From positions 1 to 33,507 of the forward strand of contig CAVFZY010000011.1 of NCBI GenBank assembly GCA_963627135.1: 33,507 nt of DNA, given 5' to 3'. Both the position numbers and the translations under genes were made by a program. The stretch is from CAG-103 sp963627135 (GTDB lineage: Bacteria > Bacillota > Clostridia > Oscillospirales > Oscillospiraceae). Positions 1 through 6,947 of the stretch are shown here, piece after piece (positions within the stretch are counted from its first letter, which is position 1; the number at the start of each line of letters is the position of its first letter). The notes under the pieces are model-generated. The model worked only from the letters and a program-made list of their open reading frames with translations. It was not told the DNA's origin and did not search any database.

Positions 1-42
1 CAGCAAGCCCTTTCGGTTGCTTGAACTATTTACGTTATAATA

Positions 43-62
43 TTTGTCTAACTTTGTCTAAC
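43..62. repeat. Two tandem copies of a 10-bp repeat
   Basis: The unit TTTGTCTAAC occurs twice back to back, followed by TTTTGGGG. It lies just beyond the stop codon of the GIY-YIG gene, beside an AT-rich patch containing TATAAT at 36-41. Bases 1-76 hold no gene I can support. The repeat could bind a protein or be a chance duplication; the window edge cuts off the context. Confidence 0.5.
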
Positions 63-76
63 TTTTGGGGGTCACT

Positions 77-442
77 TCATCCGGGTGCGGCGTGTTTTTT
101 GTCGGGGAGGTAGTCTGTGAGCTTTGCGCCCGGCACCGGCCGGATATCCGCCCCGGCCAGAGCGGGGCAGAGGACGGGCAGACGCGCCGGGTCTGCAATG
201 AGCGCGTCTTTCTGCGCGCGCGTCAGGCGCTTGATGCGCGCCTCCAACTGCCGGGCGGTCGTGGCAGTGTCGGTCGTCAGCAGCAGCGCCAGCGCCGTGA
301 CCGGGTGACTGCGTGTATACTTTGCGCAGCCGGGCAGACGCTCCACATGCTGCCGCAGGCGGCGTGTGATGTCCGGCGTCATGCCCGTGTAGAGCGAGCC
401 ATTCGCGCAGCGCAGAAGATAAACATAGTGCCGGTTATCCAT
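77..442 (-). CDS. GIY-YIG nuclease family protein (UPF0213/YhbQ-like)
   Basis: This 121-residue protein begins MDNRHYVYLLRCANGSLYTG, the hallmark of small single-domain GIY-YIG proteins: YVYLLRC is the GIY strand and LYTGMT the YIG strand. A downstream Arg-rich helix (TRRLRQH) and GCAKYTRSHPV match the YhbQ/UPF0213 group. Family members are putative DNA-repair or structure-specific nucleases; the role of this subgroup is poorly defined. I chose the ATG at 442 because the family starts there and GCGGGG lies a short way upstream; the open frame extends 40 codons further but that part is AT-rich and unlike the family. It stands alone, pointing away from the ABC importer. The C-terminus (PDKKHAAPG) is unremarkable. 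Confidence 0.85.
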   Translation of the reverse strand: MDNRHYVYLLRCANGSLYTGMTPDITRRLRQHVERLPGCAKYTRSHPVTALALLLTTDTATTARQLEARIKRLTRAQKDALIADPARLPVLCPALAGADIRPVPGAKLTDYLPDKKHAAPG

Positions 443-632
443 GACATATCCCCGCTTTTCGTAGAAAATGCATGAAAAGAGCATAGCACAAAATGGCCAT
501 TTTTTCAAACGTGCGGCTTTGCTGTACGATACAAAACAACGAACCGGACTGCAAATGTGCATATATTTGCTGCGTATTCGCGCAAAATTGAATATTTCTG
601 AGAATATCTCGCATATTCATTCATGAAAGCGC

Positions 633-661
633 TTGACAGCAGCACTTCAGCGTGCTATCAT
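633..661 (+). promoter_or_regulatory. Sigma-A-type promoter of the amino acid ABC operon
   Basis: TTGACA (633-638), 17-bp spacer, TATCAT (656-661). The spacer contains the dyad AGCAC/GTGCT (641-645 and 652-656), which is placed where a repressor could sit between -35 and -10. The predicted transcript starts near 668. Confidence 0.75.
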
Positions 662-675
662 AACGCCATACCAAA

Positions 676-691
676 TGGGACGCGAGTCCCA
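676..691 (+). promoter_or_regulatory. 5'-UTR hairpin ahead of the solute-binding protein gene
   Basis: TGGGAC-GCGA-GTCCCA forms a perfect 6-bp stem with a four-base loop, beginning about 8 nt after the predicted transcription start and followed by ATCTATTTTGTTT. It could stabilise the mRNA 5' end or act as a weak attenuator. No T-box or known riboswitch pattern is visible around it. Confidence 0.45.
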
Positions 692-722
692 ATCTATTTT
701 GTTTGAGGAAGAGGCTAATAAA

Positions 723-1511
723 ATGAAGAAATTTGTTGCACTGCTTCTGGCAGTCCTCATGGTCGCATCTCTGTGCGCCTGTGGCCAGAAGGATACCCAG
801 ACGGGCTCTGACATCAAGACCGTGACCGCCGGAAAGCTCACTATGTCCACCAACGCGTCCTTCCCTCCGTATGAGATGGTCGCGGACGACGGCAAGGGCT
901 ACGAGGGTACCGGTTACGAAGGCATCGATATTGAGATCGCTTACGCCCTGGCACAGAAGCTGGGCCTGGAGCTGGTCGTCGATGATATGGACTTTGACTC
1001 CGCGCTGAGCGCTGTCCAGACCGGCAAGAGCGATATCGTCGCCGCCGGCGTGACCGTTACGCCTGAGCGTCAGAACACCATGTGCTTCACCGATAGCTAC
1101 GCCAACGGCGTGCAGTCTGTCATTGTCAAGGAAGGCTCCGACATCAAGACTGTTGATGATATGAAGGGCAAAACGATCGGCACCCAGCGCGGTACCACGG
1201 GCAACATCTACTGCACCGACGAGTTTGGTGAGGACAGCGTGGTCGCGTTCGACGACGGCGCCACCGCCGTGCAGAACCTGCTCGCCGGCAAGGTCGACTG
1301 CGTCGTCATCGACAATGCCCCCGCTCAGGAGTATGTTAAGGCAAACGCCGGCTTGACTCTTCTGGATACCGAGTACACCAATGAGGACTACGCCATCGGT
1401 CTGGCCAAGGACAACACTGCGCTGCAGGAAGCCCTGAACACGGCGCTGGCCGAACTCAAGGCGGACGGCACCATCCAGTCCATCATTGACAAGTATATCA
1501 CCAGCAAGTAA
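723..1511 (+). CDS. Amino acid ABC transporter, substrate-binding lipoprotein
   Basis: This 262-residue protein is the extracellular receptor of a polar amino acid importer (SBP family 3, GlnH/FliY/HisJ type). It starts MKKFVALLLAV, with a hydrophobic segment and lipobox LCAC; Cys20 would be lipidated and anchor it to the outer face of the membrane. The mature part shows family-3 features: FPPYEM, GIDIEIAYALAQKLG, FDSALSAVQTGKSDI, then GKTIGTQRGTTGN and KVDCVVIDNAPA. The ATG at 723 is preceded by GAGGAAGAGG and gives a normal signal peptide; an upstream in-frame ATG lies at the promoter and cannot be used. It is first in an operon with permease and ATPase. The exact ligand cannot be read from the sequence. 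Confidence 0.93.
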   Translation: MKKFVALLLAVLMVASLCACGQKDTQTGSDIKTVTAGKLTMSTNASFPPYEMVADDGKGYEGTGYEGIDIEIAYALAQKLGLELVVDDMDFDSALSAVQTGKSDIVAAGVTVTPERQNTMCFTDSYANGVQSVIVKEGSDIKTVDDMKGKTIGTQRGTTGNIYCTDEFGEDSVVAFDDGATAVQNLLAGKVDCVVIDNAPAQEYVKANAGLTLLDTEYTNEDYAIGLAKDNTALQEALNTALAELKADGTIQSIIDKYITSK

Positions 1512-1530
1512 TTGCAAAATCCATAAGCAT

Positions 1531-1559
1531 GCAAAGGGCGGCCAACTGCCGCCCTTTGC
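1531..1559 (+). terminator. Intra-operon hairpin without a U-tract
   Basis: A perfect 12-bp stem, GCAAAGGGCGGC (1531-1542) and GCCGCCCTTTGC (1548-1559), with loop CAACT. No T-run follows, so it is more likely a 3'-end stabiliser or partial terminator. It would let the binding-protein message accumulate above that of the membrane components, a common arrangement in ABC operons. Confidence 0.7.
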
Positions 1560-1583
1560 GCGTAGAAAGAAAGAGGTACCTAC

Positions 1584-2360
1584 ATGGGTAATTGGGCGCA
1601 GCTATATGCGGACCTGACGGCACAGCTGCAGGCCGGGCAGGCCCTCGGCTTCTGGGACAACGCTTTCGTCGGCTTTTACCAGAGCTTTGTGACCGCCGGG
1701 CGCTGGAGACTGTATCTGAGCGGTCTGCTCACCACGCTCGAAGCGACGGTCCTTGCGCTGCTGCTGGGTGTCGCGCTCGGTGTCATCGTCGCGGTCATTC
1801 GCACAGCACACGACCAGCAGCGCGCCGGGCACAAGAATGTGATCCTCGGCGTGTTCAACGCCATCTGCAAGATCTATACGACCATCATCCGCGGTACGCC
1901 GATGATGGTGCAGCTGCTGATCATGAGCCTCGTGATCTTTGCCAGCAGCCGCAACTATACCATGATCGGCATTCTGGCTCTCGGCATCAACTCCGGCGCC
2001 TACGTCTCGGAGATCGTCCGCAGCGGCCTCATGTCGGTCGACCCCGGCCAGATGGAGGCCGGCCGCAGCCTGGGCATGAACTATTTTAAGACCATGCGTT
2101 TTATTGTCATCCCGCAGGCAATCAAAAACATCCTGCCGGCCCTTGGCAACGAGTTCATCACCCTGCTCAAGGATACGTCCCTCATCACCGTCATCGGAGG
2201 CAAGGAGATGACCTATGCGGCCAAGGCGGTCATTGCCAAGACATATCAGGGCCTGTTCCCGTTGTTCGGCATCGCGCTGATGTACCTGCTGCTGGTCATG
2301 CTGTTTTCCAAGCTGCTCGGTGTGCTTGAAAGGAGGCTGCGTCAAAGTGATCGACGTTAA
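1584..2360 (+). CDS. Amino acid ABC transporter, permease (HisM/GlnP family)
   Basis: This 258-residue integral membrane protein forms the channel of the importer. Hydrophobic segments are visible at about residues 45-70 (LSGLLTTLEATVLALLLGVA), 100-140 and 215-240. The EAA loop that docks on the ATPase is present as EAGRSLGMNYFKTMRFIVIPQA-like sequence near residues 157-178. The ATG at 1584 follows AAAGAGG. The N-terminus has about 40 residues before the first membrane span, as in related Clostridial permeases. It is probably used as a homodimer, since only one permease gene is present. Its end overlaps the ATPase start by 14 bp, indicating translational coupling. Confidence 0.93.
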   Translation: MGNWAQLYADLTAQLQAGQALGFWDNAFVGFYQSFVTAGRWRLYLSGLLTTLEATVLALLLGVALGVIVAVIRTAHDQQRAGHKNVILGVFNAICKIYTTIIRGTPMMVQLLIMSLVIFASSRNYTMIGILALGINSGAYVSEIVRSGLMSVDPGQMEAGRSLGMNYFKTMRFIVIPQAIKNILPALGNEFITLLKDTSLITVIGGKEMTYAAKAVIAKTYQGLFPLFGIALMYLLLVMLFSKLLGVLERRLRQSDRR

Positions 2361-3069
2361 ACATCTGTCCAAATCGTTTGGCGACCACCTGGTGCTCGAT
2401 GACATCTCCGAGCACGTCAGCCCTGGCGAAAACGTGGTCATCATCGGCCCCTCCGGCTCCGGTAAGTCGACGTTCCTGCGCTGCCTGAACCTGCTCGAGC
2501 AGCCGAGTGCCGGCACCATCGTCTTTGACGGCACGGAGATCACGGATCCAAAGGTGAATATTGACGCCATGCGCCGCCAGATGGGCATGGTGTTCCAGCA
2601 CTTCAATCTGTTCCCGAACATGACCGTGCGCAGGAACATCACGCTCGCACCCGTGCAGACGAAGCTCATGTCGCAGGCGGAGGCGGATGCGGAGGCGGAC
2701 AAGCTCCTCGCCCGCGTCGGTCTGGCCGACCGCGGCGACAGCTATCCGTCCGCGCTCTCCGGCGGACAGAAGCAGCGCATCGCCATCGTGCGGTCGCTCG
2801 CCATGCACCCAAAGGTCATGCTCTTTGACGAGCCGACGAGCGCGCTCGACCCCGAGATGGTCGGCGAAGTGCTCGACGTTATGAAGGAGCTGGCGCACGA
2901 GGGCATGACGATGGTCGTCGTCACGCACGAGATGGGCTTCGCCCGCGAAGTGGGCGACCGTGTGCTGTTCATGGCCGACGGCAAGATTGCCGAGTCCGGC
3001 ACGCCGAAGGACATCTTCGAGCACCCGCAGTGCGCACGCCTGCAGGACTTTTTAGCCAAGGTGCTGTAA
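2347..3069 (+). CDS. Amino acid ABC transporter, ATP-binding protein (GlnQ-like)
   Basis: This 240-residue cytoplasmic ATPase powers the importer. Walker A is GPSGSGKST (residues 34-42), the Q-loop is FQHFNLF, the ABC signature is LSGGQKQR, Walker B is VMLFDEP and the H-loop is THEM. I chose GTG at 2347: it has an ideal AGGAGG at 2331-2336, gives the family's standard 240-residue length, and starts on the conserved IDVKHLSKSFG strand. The longer frame from an upstream ATG would have no comparable ribosome site. It closes the importer operon; a strong terminator follows directly. Confidence 0.94.
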   Translation: MIDVKHLSKSFGDHLVLDDISEHVSPGENVVIIGPSGSGKSTFLRCLNLLEQPSAGTIVFDGTEITDPKVNIDAMRRQMGMVFQHFNLFPNMTVRRNITLAPVQTKLMSQAEADAEADKLLARVGLADRGDSYPSALSGGQKQRIAIVRSLAMHPKVMLFDEPTSALDPEMVGEVLDVMKELAHEGMTMVVVTHEMGFAREVGDRVLFMADGKIAESGTPKDIFEHPQCARLQDFLAKVL

Positions 3070-3081
3070 GTGGACATTTCG

Positions 3082-3111
3082 ACCGCGCAGCCTGACCGGC
3101 TGCGCGGTTTT
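3082..3111 (+). terminator. Rho-independent terminator of the amino acid ABC operon
   Basis: Stem ACCGCGCAGCC/GGCTGCGCGGT with loop TGACC, running into TTTTC. It starts 12 nt after the ATPase stop codon and lies just before the rlmA ribosome binding site, so rlmA transcription is either readthrough or from a promoter I cannot pick out. Confidence 0.85.
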
Positions 3112-3129
3112 CTGCGGAAAGGAGCCAGA

Positions 3130-3951
3130 ATGCCGGAACTGACCTGCCCCGTCTGCGGCGGTGTGCTGCACCGGGAGGAGCGATCCCTGCGCTGCGGCGC
3201 GGGGCACTGCTATGACCTCGCGCGACAGGGCTATGTGAATCTGCTGCGCACGAACCGGTCCAAGGACAAGCGCCACGGTGACGATAAGCGCATGGTGGCC
3301 GCACGCACCGCGTTTCTGGACGCGGGCTATTACGCGCCGCTGCGCGGTGCGATCGCCGCCGCTGCGGCGGAATATACGATCGGGGACGCAGACGTGCTCG
3401 ACGCCGGCTGCGGCGAGGGGTATTACACCGCCTATGTCCTGCACACGCTGCAGGCGCAGGGGAGAAGCCCCTCTGTGTGTGCCGTGGACATCTCACGCGA
3501 CGCGCTCATCTGCGCGCACCGCCGCGCGCCGGAGCTGACGCTGGCCGTGGCCAGCGTTGCGCACCTGCCGGTCGCGGATGCGAGCTGTGACCTCGTGCTC
3601 AACGTGTTCGCACCGCACGATGCAGCCGAGTTTGCGCGCGTGCTGCGTACCAAAGGGGTGCTGCTGCGCGTCATCCCGCTTGAGCGCCATCTCTGGGGTC
3701 TCAAGCAGGCGGTGTATGACCGCCCGTATGAAAACACCGTCCCTGCCCCCACGCTGCCGGGCTTCACGCTCGCGGAGCAGCGGACACTGCGCGGCACGAT
3801 CACCCTGCGCACGAACGCGGACATCGAGGCCCTGTTTTGCATGACGCCGTATTACTATAAGACCGGCGCACGCGACCAGGCCAAGCTCTACGCGCTCGAC
3901 ACCCTGACCACGGAAACCGAGTTTGCCCTCCTGATCTATCGGAAAGCATGA
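3130..3951 (+). CDS. rlmA: 23S rRNA (guanine-N1)-methyltransferase RlmA
   Basis: This 273-residue enzyme is predicted to methylate N1 of a guanine in 23S rRNA helix 35 (G745 or G748, depending on the subgroup) using S-adenosylmethionine. The N-terminal zinc finger is clear: Cys6, Cys9, Cys22 and His26 (CPVC...CGAGH). The Rossmann SAM motif is VLDAGCGEG at 89-97, with an acidic strand VDIS at the next position. Motif NVFAPHDAAEFARVL matches the family. The ATG at 3130 follows AAAGGAG and gives the usual family length of about 270. Subgroup RlmAI versus RlmAII (the latter gives tylosin resistance with TlrB) cannot be settled here. Its stop codon runs almost into the CIRCE hairpin. Confidence 0.9.
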   Translation: MPELTCPVCGGVLHREERSLRCGAGHCYDLARQGYVNLLRTNRSKDKRHGDDKRMVAARTAFLDAGYYAPLRGAIAAAAAEYTIGDADVLDAGCGEGYYTAYVLHTLQAQGRSPSVCAVDISRDALICAHRRAPELTLAVASVAHLPVADASCDLVLNVFAPHDAAEFARVLRTKGVLLRVIPLERHLWGLKQAVYDRPYENTVPAPTLPGFTLAEQRTLRGTITLRTNADIEALFCMTPYYYKTGARDQAKLYALDTLTTETEFALLIYRKA

Positions 3952-3952
3952 A

Positions 3953-3989
3953 AAACGTTAGCACTCTATTCAAAAGAGTGCTAACGTTT
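3953..3989 (+). promoter_or_regulatory. CIRCE operator (HrcA binding site)
   Basis: The exact consensus TTAGCACTC (3958-3966), nine bases, GAGTGCTAA (3976-3984) is present. The palindrome extends outward with AAACG/CGTTT to a perfect 14-bp inverted repeat, and TTTACATTTTG follows. HrcA binds CIRCE and represses heat-shock genes in Gram-positive bacteria. The next gene is hsp20, 138 bp downstream. Because it sits 2 nt after the rlmA stop codon, the RNA hairpin may also end rlmA transcription. Confidence 0.93.
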
Positions 3990-3997
3990 ACATTTTG

Positions 3998-4027
3998 TTC
4001 ACGATATGTACTTTATTTATTCATAAT
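3998..4027 (+). promoter_or_regulatory. Candidate hsp20 promoter
   Basis: TTCACG (3998-4003), 18-bp spacer, CATAAT (4022-4027), lying just after CIRCE. The -35 is weak, as expected of a regulated gene. A leader of about 90 nt would follow, containing GAGCG/CGCTC complementary segments near 4054-4079. Several AT-rich alternatives exist, so placement is tentative. Confidence 0.35.
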
Positions 4028-4121
4028 TGTATAGTAATTTATATATCGTAAAGAGCGAGAGAAATAAATCGAACGCTCGAGAAAATCATTACCGTGTATA
4101 GAATTCTAGGAGGAATATAAA

Positions 4122-4556
4122 ATGTTCGAAATTATGCCTTTTGACCGCAGAAGCTATCGTATGAGCTGCAATCCGTTCCGCGAGCTGGAACAGATGGAGA
4201 AGAATTTCTGGGGTGACCAGCAGGTCAATCCGTTCCGCACCGACATTTCCGAGACGGCGGACGGCTACAAGCTCGAGGCCGACCTGCCGGGCTTCCGCAA
4301 GGAAGACATCCATCTCGACATCGACGACGACATCCTGTCCATTCGTGCCGAGCACAAGGACAGCAAGGACGAAAAGGACGACAAGGGCGATTACATCCGC
4401 CGCGAGCGTTACTATGGTTCTTACTCCAGAAGCTTTAACGTGTCCGAGATCGATGTGGAAGGCATCAAGGCTGCCTATGAAAACGGCGTCCTGACGCTGA
4501 CCATGCCCAAGAAGGCCCCGGAAAAGCCGGAGTCCAAGCACCTCGAGATCGAATGA
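4122..4556 (+). CDS. hsp20: Small heat-shock protein, Hsp20/alpha-crystallin family
   Basis: This 144-residue ATP-independent chaperone should hold unfolding proteins in the cytoplasm during stress. The alpha-crystallin domain spans about residues 38-133: TDISETADGYKLEADLPGF, then IDDDILSIRAE, FNVSEID and the signature YENGVLTLTMPK. The tail ends with HLEIE, resembling the I-x-I motif that builds oligomers. The N-terminal FDRRSYRMSCNPFRELEQME is the usual Clostridial type. The start is set by AGGAGGAATATAAA-ATG. It is a single-gene unit between CIRCE and a strong terminator, so heat control through HrcA is the natural reading. Confidence 0.95.
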   Translation: MFEIMPFDRRSYRMSCNPFRELEQMEKNFWGDQQVNPFRTDISETADGYKLEADLPGFRKEDIHLDIDDDILSIRAEHKDSKDEKDDKGDYIRRERYYGSYSRSFNVSEIDVEGIKAAYENGVLTLTMPKKAPEKPESKHLEIE

Positions 4557-4614
4557 TCGCGGGCCCAAATCCGTAAATCCTCTCATCTCTCATTTTTCTT
4601 TTATCCACCGATCG

Positions 4615-4650
4615 AAAAGGCGCCCGGTGTCCGGCCGGGCGCCTTTTCCA
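4615..4650 (+). terminator. Rho-independent terminator after hsp20
   Basis: Stem AAAAGGCGCCCGG (4615-4627) and CCGGGCGCCTTTT (4635-4647), loop TGTCCGG. Both flanks are A/T-rich, so it could work in both directions. Confidence 0.88.
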
Positions 4651-4663
4651 TGCTCTATGCGGC

Positions 4664-4691
4664 TTGACAGCGCGGCAATGCGTTATATAAT
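4664..4691 (+). promoter_or_regulatory. Promoter of the first EamA gene
   Basis: Perfect TTGACA (4664-4669), 16-bp spacer, perfect TATAAT (4686-4691). The start codon lies 33 nt downstream. Confidence 0.85.
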
Positions 4692-4723
4692 AGATTGACT
4701 TCGCTGGAATCGAGAGAACCGTT

Positions 4724-5602
4724 ATGCAAAAATTTAGTCAAAAAACACAGGGCATCGTCTATGTCCTCATCGCGGCGTTCGGCTTTTCGCTTATGTCCAT
4801 GTTCGTGAAGCTGGCGGGCAATCTGCCGTCGTTTGAAAAGGCATTTTTCCGCAACTTTGTTGCGCTTATTTTTATCGTCATTCTCATGCTGCGCAGCCGC
4901 ACGTCGTTCCGGCCGGAGCGGCGCAACCTCCCGGCGTTGTTCGGCCGGTGCTTTTTCGGCACGCTGGGCCTGCTGTGCAATTTCTATGCCATCGGCAGGC
5001 TGAATCTGCCGGACGCGAATATGCTCAACAAGCTCTCGCCGTTTTTCGCCATCCTGTTTTCAATTTTTCTGCTGCGCGAAAAGCCGAACCTCGTGCAGGC
5101 GCTCGGTGTGCTGGTCGCCTTCGGCGGCAGCGTGTGCATCATCAAGCCGAGCTTCGATAATCCCCAGACGCTCCCGGCGCTGGCCGGCGTACTCGGCGGG
5201 CTGGGCGCGGGCGCTGCGTACACATTCGTGCGCTATCTGGGTGCGCGCGGGGAAAACGGAAGCCGGATCGTGTTTTATTTTTCGGCGTTTTCCTGTTTGA
5301 TTTGCCTGCCGTTTCTGCTGCTGGACTATGCGCCGATGAGCGCGCGGCAGCTCGTGTACCTGCTGTTGGCGGGCGTGTTTGCGTGTGTCGGGCAGCTTGG
5401 CATCACGAAGGCTTACGTCTGCGCACCGGCCAAGGAGATCTCGGTGTATGATTATACGCAGGTGCTCTTTGCCGCCGCTCTGGGCTTTTTTGTCTTTGGC
5501 GATGTGCCGGATTGGCTCAGCGTTCTGGGCTATGTGCTCATCTGCGGCGCTGGTGTCGGCATGTTTCTTTATAACCGCCGGCACGAGGCTGCCCATCCCT
5601 GA
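4724..5602 (+). CDS. EamA family (DMT superfamily) permease
   Basis: This 292-residue protein has about ten hydrophobic spans arranged as two EamA repeats (roughly residues 10-140 and 155-285), the architecture of drug/metabolite exporters. It starts GIVYVLIAAFGFSLMSMFVKL, and a typical end-of-repeat segment is LGVLVAFGGSVCIIKPSF. The second repeat includes GQLGITKAYVCAPAKEISVYDYTQVLFAAALGFFVFGD, the pattern of the RhaT/S-adenosylmethionine-uptake-like group. The substrate cannot be told. The ribosome site is weak (GAGAG), but the start sits correctly before the first span. It is transcribed alone between its own promoter and terminator. Confidence 0.88.
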   Translation: MQKFSQKTQGIVYVLIAAFGFSLMSMFVKLAGNLPSFEKAFFRNFVALIFIVILMLRSRTSFRPERRNLPALFGRCFFGTLGLLCNFYAIGRLNLPDANMLNKLSPFFAILFSIFLLREKPNLVQALGVLVAFGGSVCIIKPSFDNPQTLPALAGVLGGLGAGAAYTFVRYLGARGENGSRIVFYFSAFSCLICLPFLLLDYAPMSARQLVYLLLAGVFACVGQLGITKAYVCAPAKEISVYDYTQVLFAAALGFFVFGDVPDWLSVLGYVLICGAGVGMFLYNRRHEAAHP

Positions 5603-5612
5603 ATCATCGGCT

Positions 5613-5648
5613 GGCGCCGGATGCAATGCATCCGGCGCCTACTTTTTT
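5613..5648 (+). terminator. Rho-independent terminator after the first EamA gene
   Basis: Perfect 12-bp stem GGCGCCGGATGC/GCATCCGGCGCC with the three-base loop AAT, then TACTTTTTTG. Confidence 0.92.
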
Positions 5649-5702
5649 GCGTTTTTCATCACGGCGAAAAAAAGTGTTGAGCAACGCATCCCCCCTGGGA
5701 GC

Positions 5703-5732
5703 TTGCGCAGGAAGCGACTGGTGCGTTATAAT
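5703..5732 (+). promoter_or_regulatory. Candidate promoter of the cbiMQO operon
   Basis: TATAAT at 5727-5732 with TTGCGC 18 bp upstream (5703-5708). A flanking inverted repeat AACGCA (5683-5688)/TGCGTT (5722-5727) overlaps the -10 and could be a metal-regulator operator. I see no cobalamin or NiCo riboswitch core between the upstream terminator and the start codon. Confidence 0.55.
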
Positions 5733-5770
5733 CTTGTCATAAGAAACGAAAGGAAAGGGCGGTGCATCTC

Positions 5771-6850
5771 ATGCATATGGCAGATGCGTTGCTCACGCCG
5801 GCGGTCGCCGGTGTGATGTATGCCGCTTCTGCGGTCGTTGCGGGGGCCTCGATCGTGGAGCTGCACAAGGAAGAAAAGCAGGACCTGACCTCGGCGGCCA
5901 GGAAGCTGCCGACCATGGCCGTCATGTCGGCGCTCGTGTTCGCGGGGCAGATGATCAACTACACCATCCCCGGCACCGGCTCATCCGGCCATCTGTGCGG
6001 CGGTCTGCTGCTCACGTCGGTGCTCGGGCCGTGGGCGGGATTTTTGTCCATGATCGTGATCCTCACGATCCAGAGCCTGTTCTTTGCCGACGGCGGTCTG
6101 CTGGCGCTGGGCGCGAACGTCTGGAACATGGCGTTTTACGGCTGCTTCGTCGGATATTTTCTCATCTATCGGCCGCTGATGCACAGCCGCTGCTTTGCGC
6201 GGCGCGGCGAGCGGGCGGCAAATCGTCTCAAGATCACGCTCGCGTCCGTGCTCGGCTGCGTGCTGACGCTGCAGCTCGGTGCGTTCTCGGTCGTGCTGGA
6301 AACGACGCTCTCCGGCATCACGGATCTGCCGTTCGGCGCGTTCTGCGCCATCATGCAGCCCATCCATCTGGCCATCGGCCTGATCGAGGGCCTCATCACG
6401 GCGGCGGTGCTGCTGTTCCTCTATGAGGCGCGGCCGGAGCTGCTGCGCGATGTGTGCACGGGCGGCGAGACCGCCGGCAAGGTCTCGTTCAAGGGCACGA
6501 TCGCGGTCATCGCCATTGCGGCGGTGCTCGTCGGCGGCGGATTGTCGCTGCTGGCCAGTGGCAATCCCGACGGGCTGGAGTGGTCGCTGTTCGGCAACAG
6601 CGACGCTGGCTACACGCAGAACATGGGCCTCGATGAGGACAGCTACGGCGTGCAGAGCAGTGCGGCCGATAAGGCCGGCGCCGTACAGGAAAAAACGGCG
6701 TTCCTGCCGGACTATTCCTTCGCCGGGAGCGACTCCGCAGCCGGCACGTCCGTGTCCGGCGTGGCGGGTGCTGCCATCGTGGCGGCGGCAGCGGCGCTCA
6801 TCTGCGGCGTCGGCGGGATCTGCCGGCACAAGAAGCGCCATCCATCCTAA
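5771..6850 (+). CDS. cbiM: Energy-coupling-factor Co/Ni transporter, CbiM-PDGLE fusion
   Basis: This 359-residue membrane protein captures Co2+ or Ni2+. The CbiM/NikM domain covers about residues 1-215. Its N-terminal Met-His (MHMADALL) and His74 (SSGHLCGG) match the conserved metal ligands of the family. A C-terminal extension has a membrane span, the motif SGNPDGLEWSLF (about 258-270) and another span near the end; this PDGLE domain is normally the separate small subunit CbiN/NikN. The ATG at 5771 is chosen because His2 must follow the initiator Met and GGAAAGGG lies upstream; a GTG three codons earlier is possible. Cobalt would feed corrinoid synthesis, nickel would feed hydrogenases or urease; the sequence does not decide. 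Confidence 0.9.
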   Translation: MHMADALLTPAVAGVMYAASAVVAGASIVELHKEEKQDLTSAARKLPTMAVMSALVFAGQMINYTIPGTGSSGHLCGGLLLTSVLGPWAGFLSMIVILTIQSLFFADGGLLALGANVWNMAFYGCFVGYFLIYRPLMHSRCFARRGERAANRLKITLASVLGCVLTLQLGAFSVVLETTLSGITDLPFGAFCAIMQPIHLAIGLIEGLITAAVLLFLYEARPELLRDVCTGGETAGKVSFKGTIAVIAIAAVLVGGGLSLLASGNPDGLEWSLFGNSDAGYTQNMGLDEDSYGVQSSAADKAGAVQEKTAFLPDYSFAGSDSAAGTSVSGVAGAAIVAAAAALICGVGGICRHKKRHPS

Positions 6851-6880
6851 TCTCGATACCAAGCATCCAGATACGACCCA

Positions 6881-6910
6881 TGCGGCAAGCTCCTGTTGGG
6901 GCTTGCCGCA
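6881..6910 (+). terminator. Hairpin between cbiM and cbiQ
   Basis: Stem TGCGGCAAGCTCC and GGGGCTTGCCGCA (13 pairs including one G-U) with loop TGTT. It is followed by ATGGGCATTTTTG, so the T-run is 6 nt away. It may partly terminate after cbiM or protect the upstream message. Confidence 0.65.
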
Positions 6911-6947
6911 ATGGGCATTTTTGCACCGTTGGGGGAGGTGAGCACAC

